NCBI RefSeq assembly: GCF_002217405.1
Contig: NZ_MUHE01000037.1
Span: 1-45,091 of the forward strand
Reading direction: 5' to 3'
Length of the DNA stretch: 45,091 nt
From: Flavobacterium psychrophilum DSM 3660 = ATCC 49418
GTDB lineage: Bacteria > Bacteroidota > Bacteroidia > Flavobacteriales > Flavobacteriaceae
The translations under genes were made by a program, and so were the position numbers. Shown here in pieces: positions 15,308 to 23,645 of this stretch (the first letter of the stretch is position 1; every line of letters starts with the position of its first letter). Under the pieces are notes generated by a model. The model did no database searches, was not told the origin of the DNA, and was given only the letters and a program-made list of their open reading frames with translations.

Positions 15308-16060
15308 TTATATCCCATTTACGATAACTACAAAATCATCAGCTTTTAATGCTGCTCCTCCTATTAATCCGCCATCAACATCGGGTTTAGAGAAAATTTC
15401 TTTAGCATTGTCAGGTTTTACACTACCACCATAAAGAATAGAAACATCTTCGGCAATATCACTTCCAAAAACTTTGCGAACAGTTTCTCTAATAAATTCG
15501 TGCATTTCTTGCGCTTGTTCTGGACTTGCAGTTTCGCCTGTTCCTATTGCCCAAACGGGTTCGTAAGCCAAAATAATATTTGCCCAAGCGGATTTATCTA
15601 TATGAAATAATCCGTCACGCAATTGGTTTTCAACGATATTGAAATGTTGTTTGTTTTGACGGTCTTTCAATTCTTCTCCAAAACAAAATATAACAGTCAT
15701 CTCGTGTCTTAAAGCCGTATCTACTTTAAACGAAATTATAGCATCAGTTTCATGAAAGATAGCTCTTCGTTCCGAATGGCCAAGGATTACAGTATTTACT
15801 CCAATGCTTTTTAGCATATCTGCAGAAATTTCACCAGTATAAGCGCCATTTTCTGCTTGGTGCATATTTTGTGCTGCCACACGAATATTAGTAAATTCGG
15901 TATGGTCTACAGCCGAAGCAAGATTTATAAAAGTTGGTGCAATAATTATTTTAGCATTACTATTGGTTGGTAATTTATCTATTAATTCATTAATTAAATC
16001 TTCGGTTTCTTCCGAATTTTTATTCATCTTCCAGTTTCCAGCTACAATTTTTGCTCTCAT
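15308..16060 (-). CDS. tpiA: Triosephosphate isomerase
   Basis: Interconverts dihydroxyacetone phosphate and glyceraldehyde 3-phosphate in glycolysis. The catalytic residues are visible: GNWKMNK (K12 region), GHSERR with catalytic His near residue 95, and AYEPVWAIGTG with catalytic Glu near 166. The phosphate loop LYGGSVKPDNA lies near 210. The length of 250 residues is normal. Its ATG shares one base with the stop of the thioredoxin-like gene upstream (TAATG), so translation is coupled; this pairing with thiol-redox genes recurs in Bacteroidota. Confidence 0.97.
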   Translation of the reverse strand: MRAKIVAGNWKMNKNSEETEDLINELIDKLPTNSNAKIIIAPTFINLASAVDHTEFTNIRVAAQNMHQAENGAYTGEISADMLKSIGVNTVILGHSERRAIFHETDAIISFKVDTALRHEMTVIFCFGEELKDRQNKQHFNIVENQLRDGLFHIDKSAWANIILAYEPVWAIGTGETASPEQAQEMHEFIRETVRKVFGSDIAEDVSILYGGSVKPDNAKEIFSKPDVDGGLIGGAALKADDFVVIVNGI

Positions 16061-16557
16061 TAGTTTAGGCTTTTTAATAATATATTTACTTTTTCTTTAT
16101 CGGTTTCAATGGCTTTATATAAGGCTATTTTTCCTGTCTTGTCTATAATAATATATCTGGGAATCCAATCTAAATTGATAGATTTTCCAAAAGTGCCTTT
16201 CATCCCTTCTGGGATTAAATAATGATCTCCTTTTAGTTCATGTTTTTCTATACCTTTTGTCCAAGCTTCTAGTGTTTTGTCGCAAGAAAGAAAAACAAAA
16301 TCAGTATTAGAATGTGTGGCTTGTAATTCTTTAATATTGGGTATATTTTTTACACAATCGCCACACCAAGATGCCCAAACTTCTACAACTAGAGTTTTTC
16401 CTTTGTGTTTTTTTATAATTTCGGCTAAATTGGTTTCGCTTGCATCTGGAGCCACTAATTTGCTTATTAAAGTTTCTTTAGCAAATTCTGTTTTTTGAGC
16501 ATTCGAACAAGAAATATTTAATGCTATAACGAATAATAATCCTATTAATTTTTGCAT
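16060..16557 (-). CDS. TlpA-like thioredoxin-fold lipoprotein
   Basis: An envelope thiol-disulfide protein. The signal sequence ends NISC with lipid Cys at residue 17. The thioredoxin domain has EVWASWCGDCVKNIP with active-site Cys 65 and 68, followed by a TlpA/AhpC-like insert (DKTLEAWTKGIEKH) and the WIPRYIIIDK strand containing the cis-Pro. It may reduce or monitor disulfides in the periplasm. It lies 6 bases after the BT_3928-type gene and overlaps tpiA by one base, so all three are one operon. Confidence 0.87.
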   Translation of the reverse strand: MQKLIGLLFVIALNISCSNAQKTEFAKETLISKLVAPDASETNLAEIIKKHKGKTLVVEVWASWCGDCVKNIPNIKELQATHSNTDFVFLSCDKTLEAWTKGIEKHELKGDHYLIPEGMKGTFGKSINLDWIPRYIIIDKTGKIALYKAIETDKEKVNILLKSLN

Positions 16558-16563
16558 GATTTT

Positions 16564-17667
16564 TTATTTTTTTAATTCAGAAAATGGTTTGTTAATTAGT
16601 GCTTGATAATCGATAGGGTTAAATTTGTTGTCGGTAATTCCGTTATAATACTTATAGGTATTGCCGTTCCAGATATATTTTACCCCTGGCGTGTCTTTGC
16701 CAGTTCCTAAGGCATTCCAAAACGGAATAATCTCGATGATTTTATAAGGATATTCTGCACCTGTTTCTTTAAAAAAGTCTGGAATTAAATCTACTTCTTC
16801 ATTCATAAAAATGATTAATATTTCAGGGAAATTAGCATTTTTTTGTTTCAATTCTGTTAGTTCTTTTGCTGCTTTGCGGCAGTGGTCGCAACCTGGAACA
16901 AAAAAGCAAAGTGTTTTTCGACCTGTATCTATTTTTGGAAATAATTTGGCATAACCTGATTTGTGTTTTGTGGGTTCGGTTGTTGAAATTACTTCTTCAA
17001 TTTTTGTTGGAATTGCTTTTTTTACCGAATCTACTTTTACAGTAGTAATAACTGAATCTTTAAGAATTGGAGCTATAATTTCGTTTTTAGTGCTGTCTAT
17101 TAAGGTGTTTTCTATAGGCGAAATAGTAAAATCGTTTGTGTTTTTTTTAATTGGTGCCAATAAAAACAGTGATATTATGGTTGCTAATGTAATACCTATA
17201 ACTACATAAAAATTATTTTTATCATTTGTTTTTGATAATAAAAAGAATAAGTAAACCAACAGAAAAATGGCAATTATATTCTTTATAATGGCTTGAATAG
17301 GTGTCATTGGGATTAGTTCGCCAAAACAACCACAATTCCCTGTGTTTCCGCCACTTAAAAATGTTACATAAGACAAATGACCAACGAAAACCGCTAATAA
17401 TAAAATGGTTATAGGGATAATTAATTTTCGTAGAAAGTTGTTTTGAAGTATTAAAATACCTAAGGCTAACTCGATTCCTATTAAAATTCTAGAAAACCAC
17501 GGTGCAATAATTTCCGAAAATCCTAGCGGATACAACTGTTTTACTTCAAATGTTGAAATGGCAAAATACGGAGATGGATACATTTTGGCAATGGCCGAAA
17601 TGATAAATAAGAACGAAATTAGTATTCTAATTGTGTAAGGTAAATAACTACTTTTTACTTTTTCCAT
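16564..17667 (-). CDS. MauE/DoxX-type membrane protein with thioredoxin-like domain (BT_3928 family)
   Basis: A 367-residue inner-membrane redox protein. Five hydrophobic segments fit membrane helices at about 10-28, 52-75, 82-100, 124-144 and 152-171, with the MauE-like CGC at residues 112-114. After a low-complexity periplasmic linker comes a thioredoxin-like part with CFFVPGCDHCRKAAKEL, active-site Cys 260 and 263. This matches the Bacteroidota family I know as BT_3928, which sits beside DUF1599 and tpiA genes. Its partners are unknown; together with the next gene it suggests an electron relay to periplasmic disulfides. A leftward TATATTTG box (complement of 17682-17689) lies 15 bases before the ATG. 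Confidence 0.82.
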   Translation of the reverse strand: MEKVKSSYLPYTIRILISFLFIISAIAKMYPSPYFAISTFEVKQLYPLGFSEIIAPWFSRILIGIELALGILILQNNFLRKLIIPITILLLAVFVGHLSYVTFLSGGNTGNCGCFGELIPMTPIQAIIKNIIAIFLLVYLFFLLSKTNDKNNFYVVIGITLATIISLFLLAPIKKNTNDFTISPIENTLIDSTKNEIIAPILKDSVITTVKVDSVKKAIPTKIEEVISTTEPTKHKSGYAKLFPKIDTGRKTLCFFVPGCDHCRKAAKELTELKQKNANFPEILIIFMNEEVDLIPDFFKETGAEYPYKIIEIIPFWNALGTGKDTPGVKYIWNGNTYKYYNGITDNKFNPIDYQALINKPFSELKK

Positions 17668-17681
17668 TTTTATGTTTTTTA

Positions 17682-17689
17682 CAAATATA
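17682..17689 (-). promoter_or_regulatory. -7 box of the redox-tpiA operon
   Basis: TATATTTG on the complementary strand, 15 bases before the ATG. No -33 element is visible at the usual distance. Confidence 0.45.
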
Positions 17690-17747
17690 AAACGGATTAA
17701 TTTTAATATTTGTTAATGAGTTGTTATTTTTTGAAATCTATATAATA

Positions 17748-17880
17748 TAAATATTTCACCACATATAAACACAAATTCTGAAAAAAACAAAACTTTGTTT
17801 TTAGGTAGATTGCATAGCTATATCTAAAAATATTTTCTATGTAAACCGTTACTCTATTTTTCTATGCATCTGTGCGTTAA
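17748..17880. repeat. Degenerate intergenic repeat remnants
   Basis: The gap between DUF1599 and the BT_3928-type gene holds TTTCACCACATATAAACACA near 17755 and CTATGCATCTGTGCGTTAAAA near 17860, which look like worn copies of the CCACAGAT...CTGTGG repeats common in Flavobacterium intergenic DNA (compare 44977-45091). No gene is present. Confidence 0.35.
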
Positions 17881-17884
17881 AACA

Positions 17885-18433
17885 TTAAATATTCTTACGA
17901 TAATTCATTAATATTAATGCAAAAACGGCATAATTTATCATATCTTGATAATTGGCATCAATTCCTTCAGAAACCAATGTTTGGCCCTTATTATCTTCAA
18001 TTTGTTTTACTCTAAGAATTTTTTGCAAAATTAAATCGGTCAAGGAACTCACACGCATATCACGCCAAGCTTCACCGTAGTCATGATTTTTGTTTTCCAT
18101 TAATTCTTTGGTCAATTTTATTTTTTCGTCATATAATTTCACAGCCTCATCAACAGATAAATCAGGTTGTACGGCAACTCCTTTGTCTAGCTGTATTAAT
18201 GCCATTATCGAATAATTGATAATCCCAATAAACTCTGAACTTTCGTCTTCATTTACTTTTCGAACCTCATTTTCTTGAAGGCTACGAATGCGTTGTGCTT
18301 TTATAAATAGCTGATCTGTAAGCGATGGCAAACGTAAAATGCGCCATGCAGAACCGTAATCTTTCATTTTTTTAGTAAATAAATCTCGACAAATTATGAT
18401 GATTGCGTCGTATTGTTGTGAAGTATTCTTCAT
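17885..18433 (-). CDS. DUF1599 domain protein with internal duplication
   Basis: A 182-residue protein made of two similar halves. DYGSAWRILRLPSLTD at residues 25-40 matches DYGEAWRDMRVSSLTD at 118-133, and the following INYSIMALIQL and INYAVFALILM segments also match. It fits DUF1599, a Bacteroidota family of unknown function that sits beside folP and the BT_3928-type gene. The all-helical pattern and metal-friendly acidic residues remind me of MazG-like or dUTPase-like all-alpha NTP pyrophosphatases, but that is a guess. A leftward TATTTTTG box lies 31-38 bases before the ATG. Confidence 0.8.
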   Translation of the reverse strand: MKNTSQQYDAIIIICRDLFTKKMKDYGSAWRILRLPSLTDQLFIKAQRIRSLQENEVRKVNEDESSEFIGIINYSIMALIQLDKGVAVQPDLSVDEAVKLYDEKIKLTKELMENKNHDYGEAWRDMRVSSLTDLILQKILRVKQIEDNKGQTLVSEGIDANYQDMINYAVFALILMNYRKNI

Positions 18434-18451
18434 TTTTTAATTTATATTTGT

Positions 18452-18471
18452 AACAAATTTGTTCAAAAATA
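18452..18471 (-). promoter_or_regulatory. DUF1599 upstream region: -7 box and palindrome
   Basis: On the complementary strand TATTTTTG (18471-18464). The perfect palindrome AACAAATTTGTT at 18452-18463 lies directly downstream of the box, around the expected transcription start, and could be an operator shared with folP. Confidence 0.4.
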
Positions 18472-18545
18472 AGGTATTTTTTTGATTGTTGATTGAAGAT
18501 TAGCGATTTTTGAATGCAGATTTGTAAAAACTGAAATTTATACCA

Positions 18546-19385
18546 ATGACAATTAACTGCAAAGGACAACTTATAGATTTATCTACACCAAAAGTAATGG
18601 GGATTTTGAATGTTACACCAGATTCTTTTTATGATGGTGGACGATTTGTTTCAGAAAAAAATGTTTTGATTCAAGTGGAAAACATGCTACAAGATGGTGC
18701 GAATTTTATAGATATTGGAGGGCAATCTAGCAAACCAAAAGCGGCCATTGTTTCGATCGATGAAGAGTTGAAAAGAGTTGTGTCGATAGTCGATTTAATT
18801 TTGAAAAAATTTCCAGAAACGATGATTTCTATAGATACTTTTAATAGTAAAGTAGCTCAAATAGCGGTTGAAAATGGCGCAGCAATTATTAATGATATTT
18901 CTGCAGGAAATCTTGATGATAATATGTTCGAAACCATTGCAAAACTACAAGTTCCGTACATTATGATGCACATGCGCGGCACACCGCAAACCATGCAAGA
19001 AATGACAAACTATGATGATTTACTTAAAGATATTTTGTTTTATTTTTCTGAAAAAGTAGCCAAAGCCAGAAGTTTTGGTATTAATGATTTGATTATAGAT
19101 CCAGGATTTGGCTTTGCTAAAACATTGGAACAAAACTTTGAATTATTAAATAAATTAGAATTGTTTGAAATGCTCGAATTACCAATTTTAGTTGGAGTTT
19201 CTAGAAAATCGATGATTTATAAAACATTAGAAACTACACCTGAAAATGCTTTAAATGGGACTTCGGTTTTAAACACAATTTCGTTAACAAAAGGGGGTAA
19301 TATTCTCCGAGTCCATGATGTAAAAGAAGCGGTAGAATGTGTGAAGTTGTATAATCAATTACACAAATTTGCACAAATTAATTAG
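18546..19385 (+). CDS. folP: Dihydropteroate synthase
   Basis: Joins p-aminobenzoate to 6-hydroxymethyl-dihydropterin diphosphate in folate synthesis; the target of sulfonamides. Signatures: GILNVTPDSFYDGG at residues 20-33, DIGGQSSKP near 58 (the usual GGESTRP loop with Q and K), a TIM-barrel strand ISIDTF near 95, IIDPGFGFAKT near 182, and GVSRKSMIY near 217, which contacts sulfate/diphosphate in the family. The length of 279 residues is normal. Divergent from DUF1599. Confidence 0.95.
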   Translation: MTINCKGQLIDLSTPKVMGILNVTPDSFYDGGRFVSEKNVLIQVENMLQDGANFIDIGGQSSKPKAAIVSIDEELKRVVSIVDLILKKFPETMISIDTFNSKVAQIAVENGAAIINDISAGNLDDNMFETIAKLQVPYIMMHMRGTPQTMQEMTNYDDLLKDILFYFSEKVAKARSFGINDLIIDPGFGFAKTLEQNFELLNKLELFEMLELPILVGVSRKSMIYKTLETTPENALNGTSVLNTISLTKGGNILRVHDVKEAVECVKLYNQLHKFAQIN

Positions 19386-19409
19386 TTAACTGATACCCGT
19401 GAGCGGTAC

Positions 19410-19464
19410 AAAATGCAAAAGAAAAAAGGAACAATAAAGTACTTTGCATTTTATTGTTCCTTTT
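19410..19464. terminator. Terminator with two competing stems after folP
   Basis: AAAAGGAACAATAAA at 19424-19438 pairs with TTTATTGTTCCTTTT at 19450-19464, a good bidirectional terminator between folP and the convergent NmrA-family gene. A second exact pair, AAAATGCAAA at 19410-19419 with TTTGCATTTT at 19443-19452, interleaves with the first, so both cannot form fully at once. Confidence 0.8.
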
Positions 19465-19478
19465 AATTTATATTTTAG

Positions 19479-20363
19479 CTACCAATTTATCTTGCTTGTC
19501 CAATCATCAAAGGTTTCAAGCGAAATTGGAAGGTTTTTCAAAGTGTTTTCTTTTAAATCTTGAACTTGTAAATAAGTAATATTGTCTTTTACAAATCTGT
19601 AAATATTTGAAATTTCTTTTGCAGTTTCATCTCCAAACGCTGGAGAAATTTGTAATTCAAAATCATCAGGTGAAACAGGAACAAAACGAATTGGTTTTCC
19701 AGCATATTTAGAAATTGTTGATGCCATTTCTTCGCCAGTTAATAACTCAATTCCACCAACATTAAACTTTCTACCTTTTAATTCTGGTTTTTTTAGTGCT
19801 TCAACAATAAATTTTGCTAAATCAAAGTGACTAATCCAAGCAATTTTTTCATTCGGCGGAACTGGATATGGTAGAATTCCATTATTTTGAATTACAGGTA
19901 GCAAAAATGGAGCAGAAAAATTATCCATATATAAAGTTGGGCGAAGAGAAATGTAAGGTAACTTTTCTTTATCAAAATACTGCTCAATTAATAATTTGCT
20001 GTCAAAAGCAATCAAACCAACTTTTTCAGGATAAACAGGTAAATTAGTATTAAAAATTATTAACTCAACTTTTGAAGATTTCCAAGCATTAACAACGTTT
20101 TCGGCAAAAAGCATCAATTGCTTTTCATCAAATAATAATGGAAACGACAAAACAACTTTACTCACATTCTTAAAAGCATTTTTTAAACTTTCTAAATCTT
20201 CAAATCGTCCTTCAAAAATTTCGATATTCTGATTTTCTAAATCTTTCGCTTCTTTGTTTGGAGAAACCAAAGCCGAAACTGAAAAATCTTGTTTCAAAAG
20301 TTCTTGAATTACTGCATTTCCTTGATAACCAGTTGCACCAGTTACTAAAATTTTATTTTTCAT
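19479..20363 (-). CDS. NmrA-family NAD(P)-binding oxidoreductase (QorB-like)
   Basis: An atypical short-chain dehydrogenase. The N terminus has a clear dinucleotide-binding motif ILVTGATGYQGNAVIQELLK at residues 4-23, and a WISHFDLAKFIVEALKKPEL stretch near residue 188 is typical of NmrA/QorB-like proteins, including NAD(P)H-quinone reductases. It lacks the full Tyr-x3-Lys catalytic pair of classical SDRs. It is divergent from an HxlR-type regulator, an arrangement known for quinone or electrophile stress genes. The ATG at 20363 places the motif at the N terminus. Confidence 0.8.
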   Translation of the reverse strand: MKNKILVTGATGYQGNAVIQELLKQDFSVSALVSPNKEAKDLENQNIEIFEGRFEDLESLKNAFKNVSKVVLSFPLLFDEKQLMLFAENVVNAWKSSKVELIIFNTNLPVYPEKVGLIAFDSKLLIEQYFDKEKLPYISLRPTLYMDNFSAPFLLPVIQNNGILPYPVPPNEKIAWISHFDLAKFIVEALKKPELKGRKFNVGGIELLTGEEMASTISKYAGKPIRFVPVSPDDFELQISPAFGDETAKEISNIYRFVKDNITYLQVQDLKENTLKNLPISLETFDDWTSKINW

Positions 20364-20387
20364 AATTTTTATTTTTAAATATTAAAG

Positions 20388-20442
20388 CAAAACTATAACT
20401 TAGCAAACTATTAGACAAGTACCTACAAAAAAGTAGGTTACT
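20388..20442. promoter_or_regulatory. Divergent promoter and HxlR operator candidate
   Basis: For the NmrA-family gene: TTG (20418-20416), 20 spacer bases, TAGTTTTG (20395-20388) on the complementary strand. Over and beside the -33 element lies a dyad, ACCTAC at 20421-20426, six A, GTAGGT at 20433-20438, extended outward by AGT and ACT. A second overlapping dyad TTACT/AGTAA continues to 20454. Binding by the divergent HxlR-type protein is inferred. Confidence 0.65.
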
Positions 20443-20492
20443 AACTAAAAAGTAATAATTATTGATAATCAGTGTACTAAAAACATTAAATA

Positions 20493-20807
20493 GTGAAAAA
20501 TAATTTTTTACAAGTAGAAGAATGTCCGGTAAAGCGTTCATTAAACATTTTAGGAGGAAAATGGAAATTGAGAATTATTGGACAAATTGGAATTGAAATT
20601 CGCAGATATGGTGATTTGAAAAGACAAATTCCAGACATTAGCGAAAAAATGTTGATCCAAGAATTAAAAAGTTTAGTAGAATTTAATATTTTGGATAAAA
20701 AATCGTACAATGAAATTCCGCCAAAGGTTGAATATTCATTAACTAAAAAGGGATTAAAAGTATTGCCAATACTAGAAAGTTTGTCAGAATTTGGAAAAGA
20801 AAACTAA
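20493..20807 (+). CDS. HxlR-family transcriptional regulator
   Basis: A 104-residue winged-helix regulator of the HxlR/DUF24 type. The hallmark EECPVKRSLNILGGKWKLRI begins at residue 9, with the conserved Cys at residue 11, which in several relatives senses electrophiles or disulfide stress. SEKMLIQELKSL and the Pro-rich wing (IPPKVEYSLTKKG) follow. The start is GTG at 20493; no ATG gives the full domain. Divergent from the NmrA-family gene, and probably repressing it and itself through the palindrome between them. Confidence 0.9.
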   Translation: MKNNFLQVEECPVKRSLNILGGKWKLRIIGQIGIEIRRYGDLKRQIPDISEKMLIQELKSLVEFNILDKKSYNEIPPKVEYSLTKKGLKVLPILESLSEFGKEN

Positions 20808-20877
20808 AAAATCGGGCATCAGTTAACAGCCTTTTTATGGGATTGCTAATTTAGTCTTGTATTTGTAAAATTTGTGT

Positions 20878-22632
20878 TTATATTTTCTCAAGAGCTACAA
20901 ACTGCGAGTCATATAATTTTCGGTAATAACCATTTTCCTTTTGTAAAAGCTGATTGTGTGTTCCTTCTTCAACTACGATTCCTTTGTCTAGAACTACAAT
21001 TTTATCAGCATTTATAATCGTTGCCAAGCGATGTGCTATTACGATTGATGTTCTGTTCTTTGTAATTGTTTCGGTAGCTTTTTGTATGAGTTCTTCTAAA
21101 TAAACATCGATAGATGAAGTGGCTTCATCGAGAATTAGAATGCTAGGTTTACTCACATAAGCACGCAAAAAAGCAATGAGTTGGCGTTGTCCTGATGATA
21201 ACATATTGCCACGTTCTTTTACATTATAATCGTATCCGTTTGGTAAACTCATAATAAATTCGTGTGCACCAATTTCTTTAGCAGCAGCGACAACTTCTTC
21301 TTTAGAAATTGCTAGATTGTTTAAAGTGATATTATTATAAATCGTATCTGCAAATAAGAAAACATCTTGTAAAACAATGGCTATTTGTTGGCGCAAACTA
21401 TCTAGAGTATAATGAGTAATATCATTACCATCAATAGAAATTGTACCTGATTTTATTTCATAAAAACGGTTTAGCAGGTTAATTATTGTCGATTTTCCTG
21501 CGCCAGTTGCTCCTACAATGGCAATTGTTTTTCCCTCATTAATAGATAAATTAATGCTTTTTAAGACATCTTCATCTGGTTTATAGCCAAAAGTTACGTT
21601 TTTAAAATTTATTCTTCCTTCAAATTTTGGAGCGATTTCGGTGCCAATATCTTCAATATGATCATTGGTGTCTAATACTTCAAAAACACGATGGGCTGCA
21701 ATCATTCCCATTTGCATTTCGTTAAATTTATCTGCAATTTGTCGCAGTGGTGTAAAAAATATGGAGATATACATCGTAAAAGCAAACAAATCGCCTTGTT
21801 TGGTTAGCGGATCGTCGTTTAATATTAGCATGGCTCCGTAATAAACAATAAAGCTTAAGGATAAAGACGAAATAATATCGGCAATTGGAAAAAATATAGA
21901 GTTATACCAAACATTTTTTACCCAAGCTTTTCGGTGTTTGTCATTTATTTCTTTAAATTTTTCGAGTTCTATGTCTTCTCTAGTAAAAAGCTGTACAATT
22001 TTCATTCCTGTAACGCGTTCTTGTACGAAAGTATTTAGGTTAGAAATTTGGTTTCTCACTTCTTCGAAAGCAAGTTGCATTTTTTTCTGAAATATTCTGG
22101 TTATATACACAAGAATTGGCATTGCCGCTAGAATAATCATGGTTAATTTCCAATTCATATACAACATAAAGAGGAGTACTACGGCCATTTTAAGTAAATC
22201 ACTTATAATCATAAATAAACCTTGGCTAAAGATTCTTGCAATAGATTCGATATCAGAAACAGAACGGGTAACTAATTTGCCTACGGGTTCGTGATCAAAA
22301 TAACTAATTTTGAAGCTTGTCATGTGTTTAAAAAGCTTTATTCTAATGTCTTTTATGATGTCTTGTCCCAACCAGTTTGCCCAATATACAAAGTAAAATT
22401 GTGATAATACTTCGAGAATAAGCGAACTTGCCATAAGGATTACGAATAAGGAAAATCCGTTTTTATCTTTTGGTAATACATAATCATCTATTATGTTTTT
22501 TAGCAAATAGGGGCGAAGTGCTGCAAAAATGGCTAATAATATTGCCCAAACAATAACGCTATAAAATCGTTTTTTGTATGGTTTGGTATATTCTAAAATC
22601 CTTTTGAAAAGGGTTGTGTCAAATGCTTTCAT
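20878..22632 (-). CDS. ABC exporter, MsbA-like half-transporter
   Basis: A 584-residue half-transporter with six membrane helices (residues of about 15-310) fused to an ATPase domain. The ATPase shows IVGATGAGKSTIINLL (Walker A, near residue 375), a signature NMLSSGQRQLIAFLRA in which the second Gly of LSGGQ is Ser, ILILDEATSSID (Walker B), and the switch IVIAHRLATI. It should act as a homodimer or heterodimer exporting lipids or hydrophobic compounds, like MsbA. The substrate is unknown. Its start overlaps the truA end by 14 bases. Confidence 0.9.
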   Translation of the reverse strand: MKAFDTTLFKRILEYTKPYKKRFYSVIVWAILLAIFAALRPYLLKNIIDDYVLPKDKNGFSLFVILMASSLILEVLSQFYFVYWANWLGQDIIKDIRIKLFKHMTSFKISYFDHEPVGKLVTRSVSDIESIARIFSQGLFMIISDLLKMAVVLLFMLYMNWKLTMIILAAMPILVYITRIFQKKMQLAFEEVRNQISNLNTFVQERVTGMKIVQLFTREDIELEKFKEINDKHRKAWVKNVWYNSIFFPIADIISSLSLSFIVYYGAMLILNDDPLTKQGDLFAFTMYISIFFTPLRQIADKFNEMQMGMIAAHRVFEVLDTNDHIEDIGTEIAPKFEGRINFKNVTFGYKPDEDVLKSINLSINEGKTIAIVGATGAGKSTIINLLNRFYEIKSGTISIDGNDITHYTLDSLRQQIAIVLQDVFLFADTIYNNITLNNLAISKEEVVAAAKEIGAHEFIMSLPNGYDYNVKERGNMLSSGQRQLIAFLRAYVSKPSILILDEATSSIDVYLEELIQKATETITKNRTSIVIAHRLATIINADKIVVLDKGIVVEEGTHNQLLQKENGYYRKLYDSQFVALEKI

Positions 22633-23371
22633 CTTTTTTTATATACGGGTATTCGATATTTGTGAGAAATAAACCATGTGCTGGAACCGAAAACCCTGCG
22701 TTTTCTCTGTTCTGAGATTCGATTATTTGTATAAAATTTTCGATTGTTATTTTGTGTAAACCAATATTTATGAGTGTTCCTACAATGGCACGTACCATAT
22801 TTCTTAAAAATCTGTCGGCCGTGATGGTAAAGATGAGTTGCTCTTTTTCGATGCTCCAAAATGCTTCGGTTATCTTGCAGTTATAAGTATTTACATCTGT
22901 ATTTGTTTTCGAAAAACATTTAAAATCGGTAAATTTTAATAATACTTTTGCCGCTTCATTCATGGCAATGACATCTATTTTCTTTGATGAATACCAAGCT
23001 AAATTATTAGTAAAAACATTTTTGTAAGTCGAAATATGATAGTTGTATGTTCGTGAAGTAGCATCAAATCTGGCATGGGCTTGATTGTGAACGGGAATTA
23101 TATTAAAAATCACAATGTCTTTTGGTAAAAATGAATTGGCTTTGTGAATAAATTTTGCATTATCGATACTAATATCAGTATCAAAATGACCATACATTTG
23201 TTTGGCATGCACACCAGCATCAGTACGGCCAGCACCCATAATATCTATTTTTTCTTGTAGTAGTGTCGAAAAAACTTTGTTTAAAGTTTCTTGTACTGAT
23301 GTCGCATTAGGTTGGTATTGCCAGCCATGATATTGTGTTCCGTTATAAGCAAATTCTATAAAATATCTCAA
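22619..23371 (-). CDS. truA: tRNA pseudouridine synthase A
   Basis: Isomerises uridines 38-40 in the anticodon arm of many tRNAs. The catalytic Asp lies in GAGRTDAGVHA (D51). The N-terminal FAYNGTQYHGWQYQP and FLRNMVRAIVGTLINIG near residue 190 are TruA hallmarks. The length of 250 residues is normal. It is the first gene of a two-gene leftward operon with the ABC exporter and has a good promoter upstream. Confidence 0.96.
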   Translation of the reverse strand: MRYFIEFAYNGTQYHGWQYQPNATSVQETLNKVFSTLLQEKIDIMGAGRTDAGVHAKQMYGHFDTDISIDNAKFIHKANSFLPKDIVIFNIIPVHNQAHARFDATSRTYNYHISTYKNVFTNNLAWYSSKKIDVIAMNEAAKVLLKFTDFKCFSKTNTDVNTYNCKITEAFWSIEKEQLIFTITADRFLRNMVRAIVGTLINIGLHKITIENFIQIIESQNRENAGFSVPAHGLFLTNIEYPYIKKDESI

Positions 23372-23392
23372 AACAAAAAAGGATTTTTTTTA

Positions 23393-23425
23393 CAAAGATA
23401 AAGGAAATGTATTGGTAAGTTTCAA
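23393..23425 (-). promoter_or_regulatory. truA promoter
   Basis: On the complementary strand TTG (23425-23423), 22 spacer bases, TATCTTTG (23400-23393). The predicted leader is about 15 bases. Confidence 0.7.
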
Positions 23426-23429
23426 TTAC

Positions 23430-23645
23430 AAATTATGAATTGCGAATTAGCTTTAAAATTTATTAATTATTGTACAATTAAATTCGCTTAATTGTATAAT
23501 TCGCTACATTTTTTAAATCTCATTATTTGTGTGTTGCCACTAGGGTTGGGCTTTTGGTTACAAACCAAGTTTACGGAACTCCGATAAGAATAAAGTTTAC
23601 TAAAAAGCCTTAACGCAAAATACGGTAATTAATAGAAATAAGCCA
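23430..23645. other. Gene-free stretch between maf and truA
   Basis: No gene is seen. It includes a 13-base inverted repeat with one mismatch, ATTGTACAATTAA at 23469-23481 against 23488-23500, which could be a weak terminator or operator, and a less AT-rich segment near 23530-23600 that I cannot identify. Confidence 0.4.

Noticed and set aside
20353..20710. Leftward open frames opposite the HxlR gene and its promoter
   Set aside because: The rightward frame has a clear HxlR domain; the opposite frames show no domain.
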